Assembly: GCA_028023455.1 (NCBI GenBank)
Contig: JAQFVV010006630.1
Span: 124,001-188,000, forward strand
Reading direction: 5' to 3'
Length of the DNA stretch: 64,000 bases
DNA from: Epiperipatus broadwayi
Lineage: Eukaryota > Onychophora > Udeonychophora > Euonychophora > Peripatidae
In this document: piece by piece, positions 11,061 through 22,689 of the stretch
Layout: each line of letters opens with the position of its first letter
How positions within the stretch are numbered: position 1 is the first letter of the stretch
Program-made: the position numbers and the translations under genes
The notes under the pieces: generated by a model
Told to the model about the DNA's origin: nothing
What the model saw: the letters and a program-made list of their open reading frames with translations, nothing else
The model's database searches: none

Positions 11061-14000
11061 AGAATATAACACTAAATCAGATACAAACAAAAATTCGCAA
11101 TCCTATATACCTAACAGCAATAATAATAATACAGTTGAAACAAGTTTTGAAAAAAAATCTATACTCGCTACGGAGATTTTTTCAGATAGCGCCATATCGG
11201 ACAATTCTAAATCCTTAAAAATAACCTATAAAACTAAGAAATCTAACAAAACTAACATTATGGACGTGTTTCTTAGTCAAAACAATATCAAAATAAAAAA
11301 AAAGTCAGGTTCCTACCATCAATAGTAATCCTATGGCCTCTGTAAGTTTCGACCCTATACAAACCATTTTAACGCATCTAATGACCCTAACATTAGCAAA
11401 AATAGCCATAGCACAACAGAACTCACAAATACTAATATTAAAACTAATAAACCGAATAATATACAAACTACTAAACATATAACTAAATCAAATACTGATC
11501 TTGAATACAAACTACCCAATTCTGCGAATAGTAATAAAAAAATCTCTACTTATGAGTGCAAATTCTCACAGCGCAATGACAGCAATATTAAACCTATAGA
11601 AAAAAACATCCCTGATGTTCAATATAACAAAAACAATAATATTAATAATTGAGATCTAATCAAATGCATGGAAACAAACTCTAAAGCATCTAAAGAAGTA
11701 TCAGAGTATCCAAACATCTGTGGCAATGACCTTGATAGCGAATTCTCAGAAAACTCAGTTGGCATAAAATACAACATCTTGCCCTGCTCTTACCTCACTG
11801 GCCCTAAAATATCAGCAGCCAAACATGGTACTACTAACAGAAAACTTTAATAAATGCTCAACAGAACCCTGATTCTAAATTCACAATTAATACAAATAGC
11901 ATTCGTACACCAGAAAATATTCAATGTGAGACAGTAATGGCCAACCCAGCTGCGCGAGTAACATGCTTCTAAGTATAAACACAATTGAGCCTGATCTAAC
12001 CTTAACACAATCAATTTACTTGCTCACTCTCATACATAAGCCTGAAAATCTGCCCATATTACGCGATCAATTCTACACACTATGTGACCAATTCTACACA
12101 GAATAGTGACCACAAAAACAGTCTTATCGTGCATACAATATCTAATGCAGGCAACAAAAATAAATTGCAGTCATACAAGAATACCACACTAAATACTGTA
12201 GCACCTAATGATACCATTCTGGATAAAATACTTGACCAAAGAAAGGCTGCTCCTTCACTGAACCTGAGAGAACAGGAAAATTCTTGTCTTACTGCACCTG
12301 CAAGTCATCAGACTGAACTAACCTTGCTTGTTCCAACCCAACCATATCCAAAAGCAACAGAGTCTCCTGAGCAGACTAATTCTGAAGATACTGCAATACC
12401 AAGGTCCTGCACACAGATTAGCTCACCTAGTTCCAAGCAGTCCAACAGTATTAAACCTTGTAAGTCAATCCATCCAGTTCAGACTCTTGGTTTCCCCATC
12501 TGGTCTCTGTACTGCTACTCAGGCAAGGCCCAAAACCCAATGATCCTATACATAGCATGATTTTTCATAGATCCCCAACCACTAGTACTAGAATCTCAGC
12601 AAATGCCACTTCCCCAAACATCTATCCATACTGATCCAAATACACACCACCAGCCTGTCACTTTTGACTCTAAGCCAGAACACACAGTGCAGGCTACTGG
12701 TTCAGTCTTCAATGTGACAAGAGCCCCAGTCAGATCAATCAATCCAACTAAACATGCCAACATCTAGAAGTCTCCTTATCAATCTACAAGATGACTGTCA
12801 TTCTGAGGCTGAACAAATAGACATGGTTGACATCATGGATCAACTAGCAAGCCAACAAACTGCTTCTGCACTTCCTGAACTTATCAACTCCAGAACTCTG
12901 GTCCAACAACTTTCTGAACAACATCTTCAAGAGATCATTCACAGTTTTTGCCATACAATCCTGATGCTGCTCCTCAAGTCATTGACAAACTTTTCCAATT
13001 ACAAGAGTGTCATCCTTGCTGTTACTGACTGCTTGTAGATTATACAAATTTCTCATACATGATCTATTGGATCACATAAAACAGGAAAGGTTCACTGAGA
13101 AGTACACAGGATCCTACTGCACCCTAATGACAGATACATAGCAATAGAATTCAAGTCATGGGCCAGTGGGAATGCCTTCAAAAATAATATATTGGATAAA
13201 AAAATCCTTGTCCCGATTGATATCTCCAGGTCCTCTGTACTATTCGTGTTTATCAGGAACTGCATCATGGGCCTGGACAAATCACTTCTACAAGAATTAC
13301 TGCACCCTTATGACAAAGTGACTAAATTTACATATCTACCCATTGATAAGGCTTTCAAGACAATCCTCTCCAACATTGCCACCTTCAAGCTTTAACTGAG
13401 CAAGGGAGCCTTGCCAACAGACATACCAACCATCATCAATGCCAGAGGCACTTCTATGATATTGTTATTTGTGGGAATCAGACCACAGTGCTTCTATTGT
13501 GGTCAGAGAACCCACCTCATAAAAGACTATCAATCGCATCTGCATCTCATGTAGACTTAGGAAGAGCTGCATCCATAAATGTAAACCTACAGTGAAAGAT
13601 TCCTCAATGTCCTAAAATATTCAACCACTGCAACAGCTTGAAGAGATCACCAGTCAACCTAACAGTCCGGTTGAACTATTAACCAAGGACAATAGTAAAA
13701 GAATACAGAAAGTCCCTATAATCACCACCAAAGGCCCACCTTCTAGAGGCAGGAATCTATGGAATTGTCCTATACTGAGGTACACAAACAACAAAGATTC
13801 TGGTAATCAGAAATCCACAGCCTCTTTGTTGCAAAAACACCCCTACCAACTTGACTATCTCCACACTCACAGGCAAAGTACCTCCCTCAACTGTATCCCA
13901 AATGCATAAATGCTATAATAAAAATGACAACATAACTCAGTCCTGATAGCCCAAAACCCAAGACTCAGGTAAGTTCACAAGAATCTACTAGAAAAGCTAA

Positions 14001-14466
14001 CCCCTCTTCTCTAGTCTGCACTCTGTCACCATCTCTAGAGCATCTAGCTCCTGTAATCCCATCTCTCAAACCTGGAATCTCCCCTGGACACTGAGAATAA
14101 AATGGAATGCTCTACTTCTGGCATTACTGGGTGCAAAAAGAAATCTGTCAGGCCTTCTCAGGTCAGCTCTGAGGAAGATGTTCCATATCTAGCAACCACT
14201 ATGTCATCACAAAAACCACAAAGATCAGCATCCTCTGTTGAGCCCAAGGCCTCCTCAGAAAAAAAGAAGGGTTCTCAATGCACCTTACTTTTCCAGTATC
14301 TGCTATCTGAACTGTCTGGCCATACTAGCTGCCTCCCTCCTCAGCTGCAGTTAGCCTTGGTGATTACCTGGAGAATGTCTGATAAAAAGAAAAGTAATTA
14401 TACAGAAAGTGGGTTCTCGGATTTTTTGCTGGATTTGTGAAACATAAAGAGGATTTAGATGTAAAG
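11061..14466 (+). pseudogene. Decayed LINE ORF1 (Gag-like) region with a damaged CCHC zinc knuckle
   Basis: A long plus-strand region of much less AT-rich, Ser/Thr/Asn/Pro/Gln-rich coding-like sequence broken by several stops and shifts. Open parts lie at 11,668-11,850, 12,084-12,560, 12,754-13,038, 13,192-13,395 and 14,102-14,440. Near 13,490-13,530 it encodes C-F-Y-C-G-Q-R-T-H-L-I-K-D-Y, a CX2CX4HX4C knuckle whose last Cys is Tyr. A frame change just downstream opens another Cys-rich piece (C-I-S-C...C-I-H-K-C). Such knuckles bind RNA in LINE ORF1 proteins. No RT domain follows; instead the 3' part joins directly a 74-base segment found again at 14,955-15,028. The LINE family cannot be named. 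Confidence 0.6.
14393..14466 (+). repeat. Direct repeat, first copy (LINE C-terminal segment)
   Basis: Nearly identical (about one mismatch) to 14,955-15,028. It encodes N-Y-T-E-S-G-F-S-D-F-L-L-D-L, the end of the LINE RT protein in the second copy. Here it directly follows ORF1-like sequence, as expected if the whole RT was deleted. Confidence 0.9.
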
Positions 14467-14810
14467 AAAATGTTTAGTTGTCAGCAATAAACATTAATAA
14501 CATTATTGCCTCATTTATATATATATGTATCATGCACACTACTGTTTTACTTTACTAAATAGTTTTAATTTTATTAATTTCTCTAATCATTAGGCATACA
14601 ATGTGTGGGTGAATAGCATATATCTATAGCAAGGTCTGAGTTGCGGACCCTTAGGAGGCCAGTATAGATGGTGAAACATGAAGCATCGATGATGATTAGA
14701 CATCGATTGCTTCAATATATATATATATAAGTAAATAGAATATTGGGTGTGAGTTAATTTATGATAATAGCAAGGAAAGTAGTTTACTGTTGAAGGTTCA
14801 AACAGGATCT
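14467..14810. other. Unassigned insert between the two LINE 3' segments
   Basis: AT-rich, with a hairpin at about 14,681-14,714 (GAAGCATCGATG pairing with CATCGATTGCTTC) followed by (TA)n. The part 14,590-14,720 is less AT-rich and contains GGTGAAAC upstream of the hairpin. It may be a small repeat element, but there is no second copy in the window. Confidence 0.35.
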
Positions 14811-15335
14811 TTAGCAATAAGGGAATGTGGGTAATTTAGTCTGCAAGTTGTGTAAGGAAGATATAGAAAATATTATGCATCTGTTAATTGATTGTAAATG
14901 CCTGAAATCAGAAAGAAAATAAATAATGAAGTTGTGGAAGAATAAATATAAACAAAGTAATTATACAGAAAGTGGGTTCTCGGATTTTTTGCTGGATTTG
15001 GGAAACATAAAGAGGATTTAGATGTAAAGATCATGGAGGTTTTTTTTTTCATATGTCATAGCATTGGCCGGGACGCGAACCCACAACCGTCTGCAACCAA
15101 CTACTTTGCTGCGATACCTCTCGGCTAACAACGCAAGACAAAGATCATGGAGTGGACAAAGATTATATTGCGGAAATGGGATGGAACAGGATAGAGAAGA
15201 ATATGAAAAAACGTAAGGTAGTGAATGGAAAGGGAAGGTAAAGTGGCTAACAGGTTTTTCTGTGCATAGTGGCTGAGAGATTCCTGATTCCCGAAAAGGA
15301 AGAAGTCACAGTGCATCGCATTGCATTGGATTATA
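14811..15335 (+). mobile_element. 5'-truncated LINE 3' end with zf-RVT zinc finger
   Basis: Encodes VCKLCKEDIENIMHLLIDCK at about 14,845-14,905, a C-x2-C...H-x4-C motif typical of the zinc-binding C-terminus of LINE reverse transcriptases, followed by the NYTESGFSDFLLDL tail (14,955 onward). The 3' tail (about 15,235-15,335) is found again, reversed, at 25,640-25,750 inside a pogo/Tigger-like element, so this 3' end is mobile in its own right. A SINE sits inside it at 15,039-15,139. Confidence 0.65.
15039..15139 (-). mobile_element. tRNA-derived SINE with 13-base target duplication
   Basis: On the minus strand it reads as a tRNA-like head with an A box (TTAGCCGAGAGG) and a B box (GGGTTCGCGTCCC), then a short body (GGCC..TATGACATATG) and an A-tail. 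It is flanked by the 13-base duplication AAAGATCATGGAG at 15,026-15,038 and 15,140-15,152, proving retroposition into the LINE. Related copies lie at 33,373-33,486, 59,459-59,560 and, partly, 63,494-63,570. The A and B boxes would serve as internal RNA polymerase III promoter. Confidence 0.85.
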
Positions 15336-16454
15336 TTAATTTATTATTTAAATTACAACTAACGGTATTTAGATTTTCATTGATTTATTTTTATATGTAT
15401 AGTTTTTCACAATAATAATTCTAAAATATTAATAATTGTCTATACGAGAAGTAGTTGCATTTTTATTTTAATATATAATGTAAATAATTTAAAAGTTTTT
15501 TAACTACTTAATTATATTAATAGTTTAATAATTTGATATTTATAAAATTCTGAATAATTTATGCTTTATAATTTAAAGTTTATAGATTCTGGTTTTAAGT
15601 AAAAAGAAAAGAATTGTTCAATAATGTCTGGATGAAAAGTTCGATACTATTTAAAAAATGACGTTTTTGATTTCCAAAATGTTGCTTTCTTTTTTTTTAA
15701 TTAAAAATGATTCATCAACTTGATTAAAAGTTGCGGCATAGTTAATGAGCATACTTACTCAAAGAAAAAATAATTTTATAGATTTGAGATTTAGATGATC
15801 AAAGTTTTCTTGATAACTATTCATTCTTGGCCTTTACTTAGAAGAAGCAGATTTCTTGTGATTAGTATTGCAGTGACAAAAGACTTTTTGAAAAGTCTAT
15901 TCACAAATATTTCAACAACTAATGAGAGGACACATAGTTATACAAGCAACAAACATAAAAGTAAAATGCATTGAATTACACGAAATTCAGAAATATATTA
16001 ACAAATGTGTGCACATATAGGTGTTTGTGTGTGTCTGTGTGGCCTTTAAAACAAAATTAGATTTATGTATTTATTATTAATCGGATTTTTAGAAAGCCAA
16101 ATAATATTTGAATCCAAAAATATAAAATACACATGGTTCAAGTCAATACAATGAAAGATTTTTCATTTTCTTCCGAAAGTTTATTTAAAAATATTAATTT
16201 TAGTGTTCAACCGTTTGTCATTGAAGCAAAACAATAGATATATATATATATATCACAAATTACCTTGTGTTTAAATTTTCTAGCAGAGCTACCAAGTTTT
16301 TAAAGTAGTGCTGAAAGAAAATTGAAATGTTAAGCACATGAGATATTGTTATATTTAATTCCAACATATAACTTTATTTATTCTAATTTATTTTATTTAC
16401 ATTCTAAAAATTTCTTGTATTTTAAAATTATTTCATACATTAGATATATAAAAG
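15336..16454. other. No gene seen; AT-rich intergenic DNA
   Basis: Contains only a short TA run at about 16,220-16,250 and a TG-rich stretch near 16,020-16,045. No coding motif on either strand. Confidence 0.6.
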
Positions 16455-16630
16455 ACATATTTTGCAGGTTCATCTGTCTTAAAAAATTTAAATATTGATA
16501 TACCGATGTTCCGACTTGATCAAACAAGTCATCCACTGGGTGATAAAAGGTATAAAGACGGTTGTAGAGGCTCTACAATCACTGATTTGAAAAAAACGTT
16601 AAAGTTCCACCAATAGCAAAAATGTTTTTT
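16455..16630 (-). repeat. PLE family C pseudo-LTR, inverted copy
   Basis: Reverse complement of 18,115-18,310, the 3' untranslated end of the same element, at high but imperfect identity. It includes the stem-loop GATGACTTG...CAAGTC (16,510-16,535, minus strand). It abuts the coding part at about 16,630, giving the element inverted terminal repeats, as known for some Penelope elements. Confidence 0.8.
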
Positions 16631-18115
16631 GGAAAAAACAACAAAAGCCATTATTAATAAATTGTTTATTGAAACAGAGATAAAAATAAAACAATCCCTC
16701 GTGAAAAATCATGTATCTGTCCAAACTTTTATGGACTTCCAAAAATTCACAAACCAGATACCCCCCTTCGTCCAATGGTAAGCGCAATAGAATCTCCAAC
16801 TCATATTTTAGCTAGATATTTATCGGATTTCATTAAACCTACAATCTCATCTATTAAATCATATATTAAAAACTCTTTTCATTTTATTTCTGTTTTAAAA
16901 AAATTTAAAATTAATGCTAATGACATTCTGGTCAGTTTTGATGTCGTGTCTTTGTTTACAAACATTCCAATTGATGAAGCTTTAAATATAATTTCACAAC
17001 GTTGCAATTTACCAAACCATATCATTGCTTTGATTAAACATTGTCTCTTGAACACATTTTGTATACAATGGACAGCATTATAGACAAGGTTTTGGTAGTA
17101 CTATGGGCTCACCTATCTCGGGAGTAATAGCTGAATTATTCATGGAAAATATAGAAACTCATGCTTTAGAATCATCATCTTTAAAACCACTTATTTGGCT
17201 CAGATACATAGATGACACCTTTGTCATATGGCAACATGGAACAAATAAATTAGATGATTTTTTTTACATTTAAATAATAAGGATCCTCATATTAAATTTA
17301 CAATAGAGACAGAGTTTGATGGAAAACTCCCCTTTCTTGATGTTCTAGTCACCAGAACACCAAATAGTTTATCTTTTTCGATTTACAGAAAGAATACAGA
17401 TATGACAGATATTTACATTTCCATTCTCATCATCACCCAACTCAGATAGTTTCTGTAGCCAAAACTCTTTTAAATAAAGCAATTAACCTTTCAGATAAGT
17501 TACATCTGGAAAAAGAAATAAATCCTATTAATAGTGTTTTATTAGCAAATAGTTATAATTATAAATTTATAAAAAAAAGCCTTATTTCAAGTCCAAAATG
17601 AACAATATAGGAAACAAAAAGATGATAAATCAGTTATTTGGATTTGTGTTCCATATGTAAAAGGAACTACAGACGGTAGTGGATGTATATTAAAATGCTA
17701 TAATATAGATACTGCATTTTATACTCATCAAAAGATCAGCAATATAATAACCAAGCCTAAGGATTCAATCTTTCTTGAATCTCATGGTGTTTATCAAATC
17801 TCATGTGAAAATTGTAAAGCTTCTTACATAGGTATGAGTAATTGTTGCACCAGTGTTAGGAGAGATGAGCATGCTAATGCAGTTAAACAACACTCATCAT
17901 CATCATCAGCTCTCTCACTCCATACTATAGATTGAGGTCATAAAATTGACTTTTCCAGTACCAGGATCATATACAGATGTGATAATCTCTACCAGTGCAA
18001 AATTAGAGAAGCCATTGAGATATTTAAATGGACAGATTGTATCAATAAGTGAAATGATACATTAAAACTTCCTCATATTTGGAAAGATTTTTTTAAAAAA
18101 AAAAAACATTCTTAA
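16625..18115 (+). pseudogene. Penelope-like element family C: RT plus GIY-YIG nuclease (broken)
   Basis: Clear PLE order. A Y-G-L-P-K-I-H-K-P-D-T-P-L-R-P motif lies at about 16,730-16,775, SFDVVSLFTNIPIDEAL at 16,935-16,985 (first catalytic Asp), then a stop near 17,080 and a frame change to M-G-S-P-I-S-G-V-I-A (17,100-17,135), L-R-Y-I-D-D-T-F (17,195-17,222, catalytic DD intact) and FTIE...LPFLDVLV near 17,300-17,350. A WICVPYVKGTTDGSG stretch (17,640-17,685) leads into the GIY-YIG nuclease with C-E-N-C-K-A-S-Y-I-G-M-S at 17,803-17,840 and R-x-E-H. Several shifts and stops make it inactive, although the catalytic residues survive better than in family A. Confidence 0.88.
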
Positions 18116-18310
18116 TTTAACATTTTTGCTATTGGTGGAACATTAAGGTTTTTTTCAAATCAGTGATTGTAGCACATCTACAACCATCTTTCTACCTTTT
18201 ATCACCCAGTGGATGACTTGTGTGATCAAGTTGAAACATTGGTATATCAATATTTAAATTTTTTAATATGGATGAATCACTAAAATATGTTTTTTATATA
18301 TGCAACCTGT
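18115..18310 (+). repeat. PLE family C pseudo-LTR, forward 3' copy
   Basis: 3' untranslated end of the family C element, inverted relative to 16,455-16,630. Contains GGATGA, CTTG, a 6-base loop, CAAG and TTGAAAC at 18,211-18,237, a stem-loop resembling those of families B and E. Confidence 0.8.
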
Positions 18311-18337
18311 GAAAATCTTTGTATCAATATATATATA

Positions 18338-19855
18338 TGATCACTAGATGGAGCTTAACCAATAGCTCCAAATAAGCTTTGTTTACATTAGTGCCAAAAA
18401 AGATAGAATTCAAAATCTCTATGTTATATTCCCACCACCAGACCAGTTAGTTCCAAGCTTATTGGCTCACATCAGTGAAAAACTGAGAGACTAGAAACTA
18501 GATCTAAATACCAACTCTAAAGTCAGCACTTATCAAACACATTTCTATCAGTTTGAAAGCATGAATTTATCAGACACATAATGTCTTCAAACCCAGCTTA
18601 ACAAACTAATAGCAATATGGGTCTGAATTCAGTTCAGTTTTACCATATCGTAAAAGTTTCTGCAATATATAGCATTGCAAAACCTTCAAATGTACACTTA
18701 TAATAATTAAAACAAGTTATAAATCTTATAACCTGCCTTTAAGCTTGCATTTTATGATCACTAGATGGAGCTTTACCAATAGCTCCAAATAAGCTTTGTT
18801 TACATAAGCGCTGAAAGAGATAGAGTTCAAAATTTTTATCTTGTATTCTCACCTTCAAACCAGCTGGTTTGAAGCTTATTGGCTCATGTCAGTGAAGGGC
18901 TGGGAGACTAGAAACTAGATCTAAATACCAACTCTAAATTCAGCACTTATCAAACACATTTATATCAGTTTGAAAGAATGAATTTATCAGACATGTAATG
19001 TCTTCAAACCCAGCTTAACAAAGTAGATAAATTCATAAATTCATGCTTTCAAACTGATAGACATGTGTTTGATAAGTGCTGACTTTAGAGCTGGTATTTA
19101 TATCTAGTTTCTAGTCTCCCAGTCCTTCACTGATGTGAGCCACTATCTAGTTTGTTATGTTGGGTTTGAAGATATTATGTATCTGATAAATTCATGCTTT
19201 CAAACTGCTAGAAATGTGGTTGATAAGTGTTGACTTTAGAGTTGGTATTTAGATGTAATTTCTAGTCTCCCAGCCCTTCAATGACATGAGCCAATAAGCT
19301 TGAAACCAGCTGGTCTGGTGGTGTGAATACAAGGTAGAGATTTTGAATTCTATCTCTTTCAGCACTTATGTAGTGATCATAAAATGCAAGCTTAAAGTCA
19401 AGTTTCGAAATATATAACTTGCTTTAAATATTATAAGTGTACCATTGAAGGTTTTTGCAATGCTATATATTGCAGAGGCTTTTACTATATGGTGAAACTG
19501 AACTGAATTCAGAACTATATAGCTATCTAGTTTGTTAAGATGGGTTTGAAGACATTACATGTCTGATAAATTCATGCTTTCAAACTGATAAAAATGTGTT
19601 TGATAATTGCTGACTTTAGAGTTGGTATTTAGATATAGATTTTAGTCTCCCATCCTTTCACTGATGTGAGCCAATAAGCTTGAAACTAGCTGGTCTGGAG
19701 GTGAGAATAGAAAATAGAGATTTTGAATTGTATCTCTTTCGGTACTTATGTAAACACAGCTTGTTTGGAGCTATTGGTAAAGCTCCATCTAGTGATCACA
19801 AAATGCAAGCTTAAAGGCAAGTTATGAAATTATAACTTGCTTTATATATATTATA
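18338..19855. repeat. Cluster of five repeat X units in +,+,-,-,- order
   Basis: A unit that begins TGATCACTAGATGGAGC and contains a CTAGAAACTAG core is present at about 18,338-18,748 (+), 18,749-19,025 (+), 19,026-19,145 (-), 19,145-19,504 (-) and 19,505-19,855 (-). Units differ by scattered substitutions and truncations. Each full unit is about 400 bases and has no coding frame. The switch from forward to reverse units at about 19,025 makes a large potential hairpin. The unit may be a non-autonomous element or a pseudo-LTR of an unseen PLE. Confidence 0.8.
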
Positions 19856-21419
19856 ACACCACCCGATATCTTTTAAACCGCCATTGTAGGCTTTAACCCG
19901 TAGCTTCGAATGAAGATATTTGTGAGCATGGATTGATTCCATCTCACGCGCCAATCTTACATGTGGATAAGAATTATCTCATTGAAAACGTAAATAAGGG
20001 TTCTGGTATGTATATCTATTTATGGTAGCGCACCGAACCAGCTCAATCTCAGGGTTTGGGGATGATAGTCTAACTAGAGAACAAAGCTAAAACAATACCT
20101 AACTAAGTCTTATATGTCTATTATTATGTATGATAGTTTATTTGTTATAAATCCATTAATCTAACCCGGATCTTATCATAAAATCTATTCTATTTATGGC
20201 TATACCCATTACCAATAAATCCCATTTATACACGCATATAAATATATCAATATTCAAGCGCACAGCCCATTTATTCTGATACACACATATATAATTCATA
20301 CACGCATCAAAATAGTGCAATTATACATCAGAGCTGTTTATTTAATGTTGTTATTTTATTTAATTTTAAAAGAGACCTATTATAGTAATTAATACTGAGG
20401 TAACACTAGTTTCTTTATTAAGACACATTCACTGAACATATATTTTTGTGCCACGTCAATTTACCTTAGTTCACGCGATCAAAGACAAGTCCGCATTTAT
20501 AACTCTCCAAGAATACTGGTCTGGTAGATATAACGGATGGCAAACAGTTCCAATAGGGTATATCGAATAGCTTATCCCAGAGGTGGAGTAGGTGATTCAA
20601 TCGCTTTATGACAGGGTCCAATTTTCAAAGATCTTTCGTCACCATTACACTTGATGAAACAAAATTTCTTTATTTTAATAATGCAGTTCGTAAGTCCGCT
20701 TCAGGTGAGTTCCACGACAAGTGTCCACTGGGCCGATTAACGAAACTCGCACTATAGAATTACCCCGACATTTTGGGTGGGAAAATATTAATGACTTCTT
20801 AAGAAAAAAATTACATGTCCACACAATCTGTAGTGCAAGCCGCGTCTCCCTATTTTTTCTATCTATATCTCTCCTTTCGAGCACAACAAAAAGTTCTTTT
20901 GTTTTTCACTTTTAACTTTGTAAAATTTTCTCTGTGTATCCGTACGCCACTGACCAGTTCTTCCATTGTTCTTCAAAAATACCCACTTGACCAGTTTTCA
21001 GACTTCTCGACGCCAGTTATTGACTAAACTGCCTACAGCAATTGATTCATTTCTATTTCTGTCCTCATATGTTCAAGAGATTAATTAACAAAAGAAAAAC
21101 ACGTGTTACCGACAATATTATTAAAACTTTAAAAAAAAACTTAACGGATAAAATATATACGAATAATCAATTACAATTTATACAGCTCTATATATAATTG
21201 ATTGTAACCATCACTGATAATACATACGCATATTGTACACTCGCACATACAACTATATTTACATATGCATACACACATAACTTTCGCACTCCTTGTAACA
21301 GGGTTCGAATGACTATTTACATATATATCTTTTCGCATATAATCGCTCCATATCAACACTCTCAATTAGCACTATTGCCTTATCTCTTGTATTCGAACCC
21401 CGTCTGTTACAATATAACA
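19856..21419. other. Compositionally distinct block without recognised genes
   Basis: Less AT-rich than its surroundings and containing many CpG dinucleotides (for example around 19,880-20,060 and 20,690-20,780), unlike most of the window. No transposon protein motif found on either strand; the open stretches of 60-70 codons show no similarity I recognise. It could be a young non-autonomous insertion or the remains of an LTR. A small inverted-repeat-bounded piece at 21,289-21,413 is listed separately. Confidence 0.4.
21289..21413. repeat. Small element with TGTAACAG inverted ends
   Basis: The left end reads TGTAACAGGGTTCGAATGAC and the right end, reversed, reads TGTAACAG followed by ACGGGGTTCGAATAC. 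The ends begin TG and close CA. Their shared GGTTCGAAT resembles a tRNA B box. Too short to classify. Confidence 0.45.
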
Positions 21420-21500
21420 ATATTTTTGGGTACGAACTGTGTATTATTTTGCATTACAATCCGATATTTCAACGAACTAGCAACCACCATTATCAAGGTT
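21420..21500 (+). repeat. Inverted copy of PLE family D sequence
   Basis: About 80 bases matching the reverse complement of 22,135-22,222 with scattered differences. It abuts the C-terminal end of the minus-strand fragment. Confidence 0.75.
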
Positions 21501-22222
21501 AACATTTGGAAGAACAATTGTTAGATCTCATTGAATAATGTGACTTAGTGCAAGAAGAGAAGTGTGATTCAACTTGTAGTAGTTCAGCATTCACAATATG
21601 AGGCTTATCAAAATGTTTATTTTCCTCAATTTTTTCACCTAATAATTTCAAGTTAATATTAAATAAAATGATAGATTTCCACATAGCTGGAATACATTGT
21701 GCTTCATCAGCCCTATTAAAACCAGTAGGTCTCTTTAATATTTCAATTAACTCTCTCATGGTTCTGAAATCATATCTTTCCAAATTAGCAAGTATTTTTG
21801 TATTGTCAAAATCAAGTTTGTGACTAATTTCTAAAAAATGGAAAGTAAAAACTGATGTGCTCATTTTTTGATTAAAAGCATTTCTGTTTCTTAATTCTGA
21901 CATTTAGTCATCTTGGTGTTCCAAAAATATTCTGTCTTTAGGTTTATATAAAAAAAATCAATTTTTTGCCTGTAGAAAATGTAGTCTTTATATTAAAACA
22001 AAATAGTCTTCTACTGATTTTATCAGTAACCCCTTTAATGTAAGGTAAAATTACTCTATTAAAAGAGAAATTGTCAATTCTATCCTCTTTTTTCTTTTTA
22101 GTATTGATGTTATGTAAAGCCTTACATAACATTAATATTAATATTTGATAATGAGGGTTGTTGGTCCATTGAAATATCAGACTTTAATGCAAAATAATAC
22201 ACGGTTCATACCCAAGAATATT
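21500..22222 (-). pseudogene. Penelope-like element family D fragment: RT end and GIY-YIG domain (minus strand)
   Basis: Reading on the minus strand: an RT-nuclease linker containing V-I-L-P-Y-I-K-G-V-T-D-K-I-S-R (about 22,010-22,055), a broken nuclease core, then a 134-codon open stretch (21,903-21,499) with F-H-F-L-E-I-S-H-K-L-D-F-D-N-T-K-I-L-A, the segment that follows the GIY-YIG catalytic part in PLE proteins, and a C-terminal tail. A frame change separates the pieces near 21,900-21,960. Bases 22,135-22,222 are repeated in inverted orientation at 21,420-21,500, so the fragment is again part of a head-to-tail inverted arrangement. Non-functional. Confidence 0.8.
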
Positions 22223-22277
22223 GTTTTATCTACATCATATAACCATGAAAACATGATATATATATATATATATATAT

Positions 22278-22668
22278 CAAAACTACCCCAAATCTAAAAT
22301 TAAGCCAGACCAGCATAAAAATAATATTAAAACACAACCTAAGGTTTCACTGCTACAAGCAGACTTCTCAAGTGTAAAGAACTACAAAAAAAAAAACCCA
22401 CACATTATATATACTATTAAAAACTACCCACAAATCCATTCACTTCCCATCCACCCTTAATATTAAAAGAACTCTTAAATAAGTTAATTGCTTCAGAATA
22501 ATAAATTTTCAATAATAAAGACTCTTTAATTCTTCTTTTGATTTCATTTCTCTCAAAGAAGACAACCTTAGCTTCATCAAAATCAATAGTATGGCCTGTA
22601 TCTTTTTCATGGACATACAAAGCAGAACTAAGATATCTATTTTTAACTCTACTTTTATGAACCTTTAT
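22278..22668 (-). mobile_element. Penelope-like element family B, left arm of palindrome
   Basis: The minus strand encodes ALYVHEKDTGHTIDFDEAK, then V-F-F-E-R-N-E-I-K-R-R-I-K-E-S, and the C-terminal tail with FNIKGGWEVNGFVG (to about 22,417), followed by the 3' untranslated end. This is the region after the GIY-YIG core. It is the mirror image of 22,690-23,058 at very high identity, with a spacer of about 25 bases around 22,669-22,690. Confidence 0.85.
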
Positions 22669-22689
22669 TTAAAGAATATAAGAATAAAG

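Noticed and set aside
12328-12543. 71-codon plus-strand frame
   Set aside because: Lies in another frame within the better coding-like stretch 12,084-12,560. No motif.
18338-19855. CRISPR-like or satellite array
   Set aside because: Units are about 400 bases, in both orientations and unevenly truncated, so it is neither a CRISPR array nor a regular satellite.
20675-21027. Overlapping 64-70 codon frames on both strands
   Set aside because: Mutually overlapping, without motif or conservation evidence; typical of chance in a less AT-rich block.
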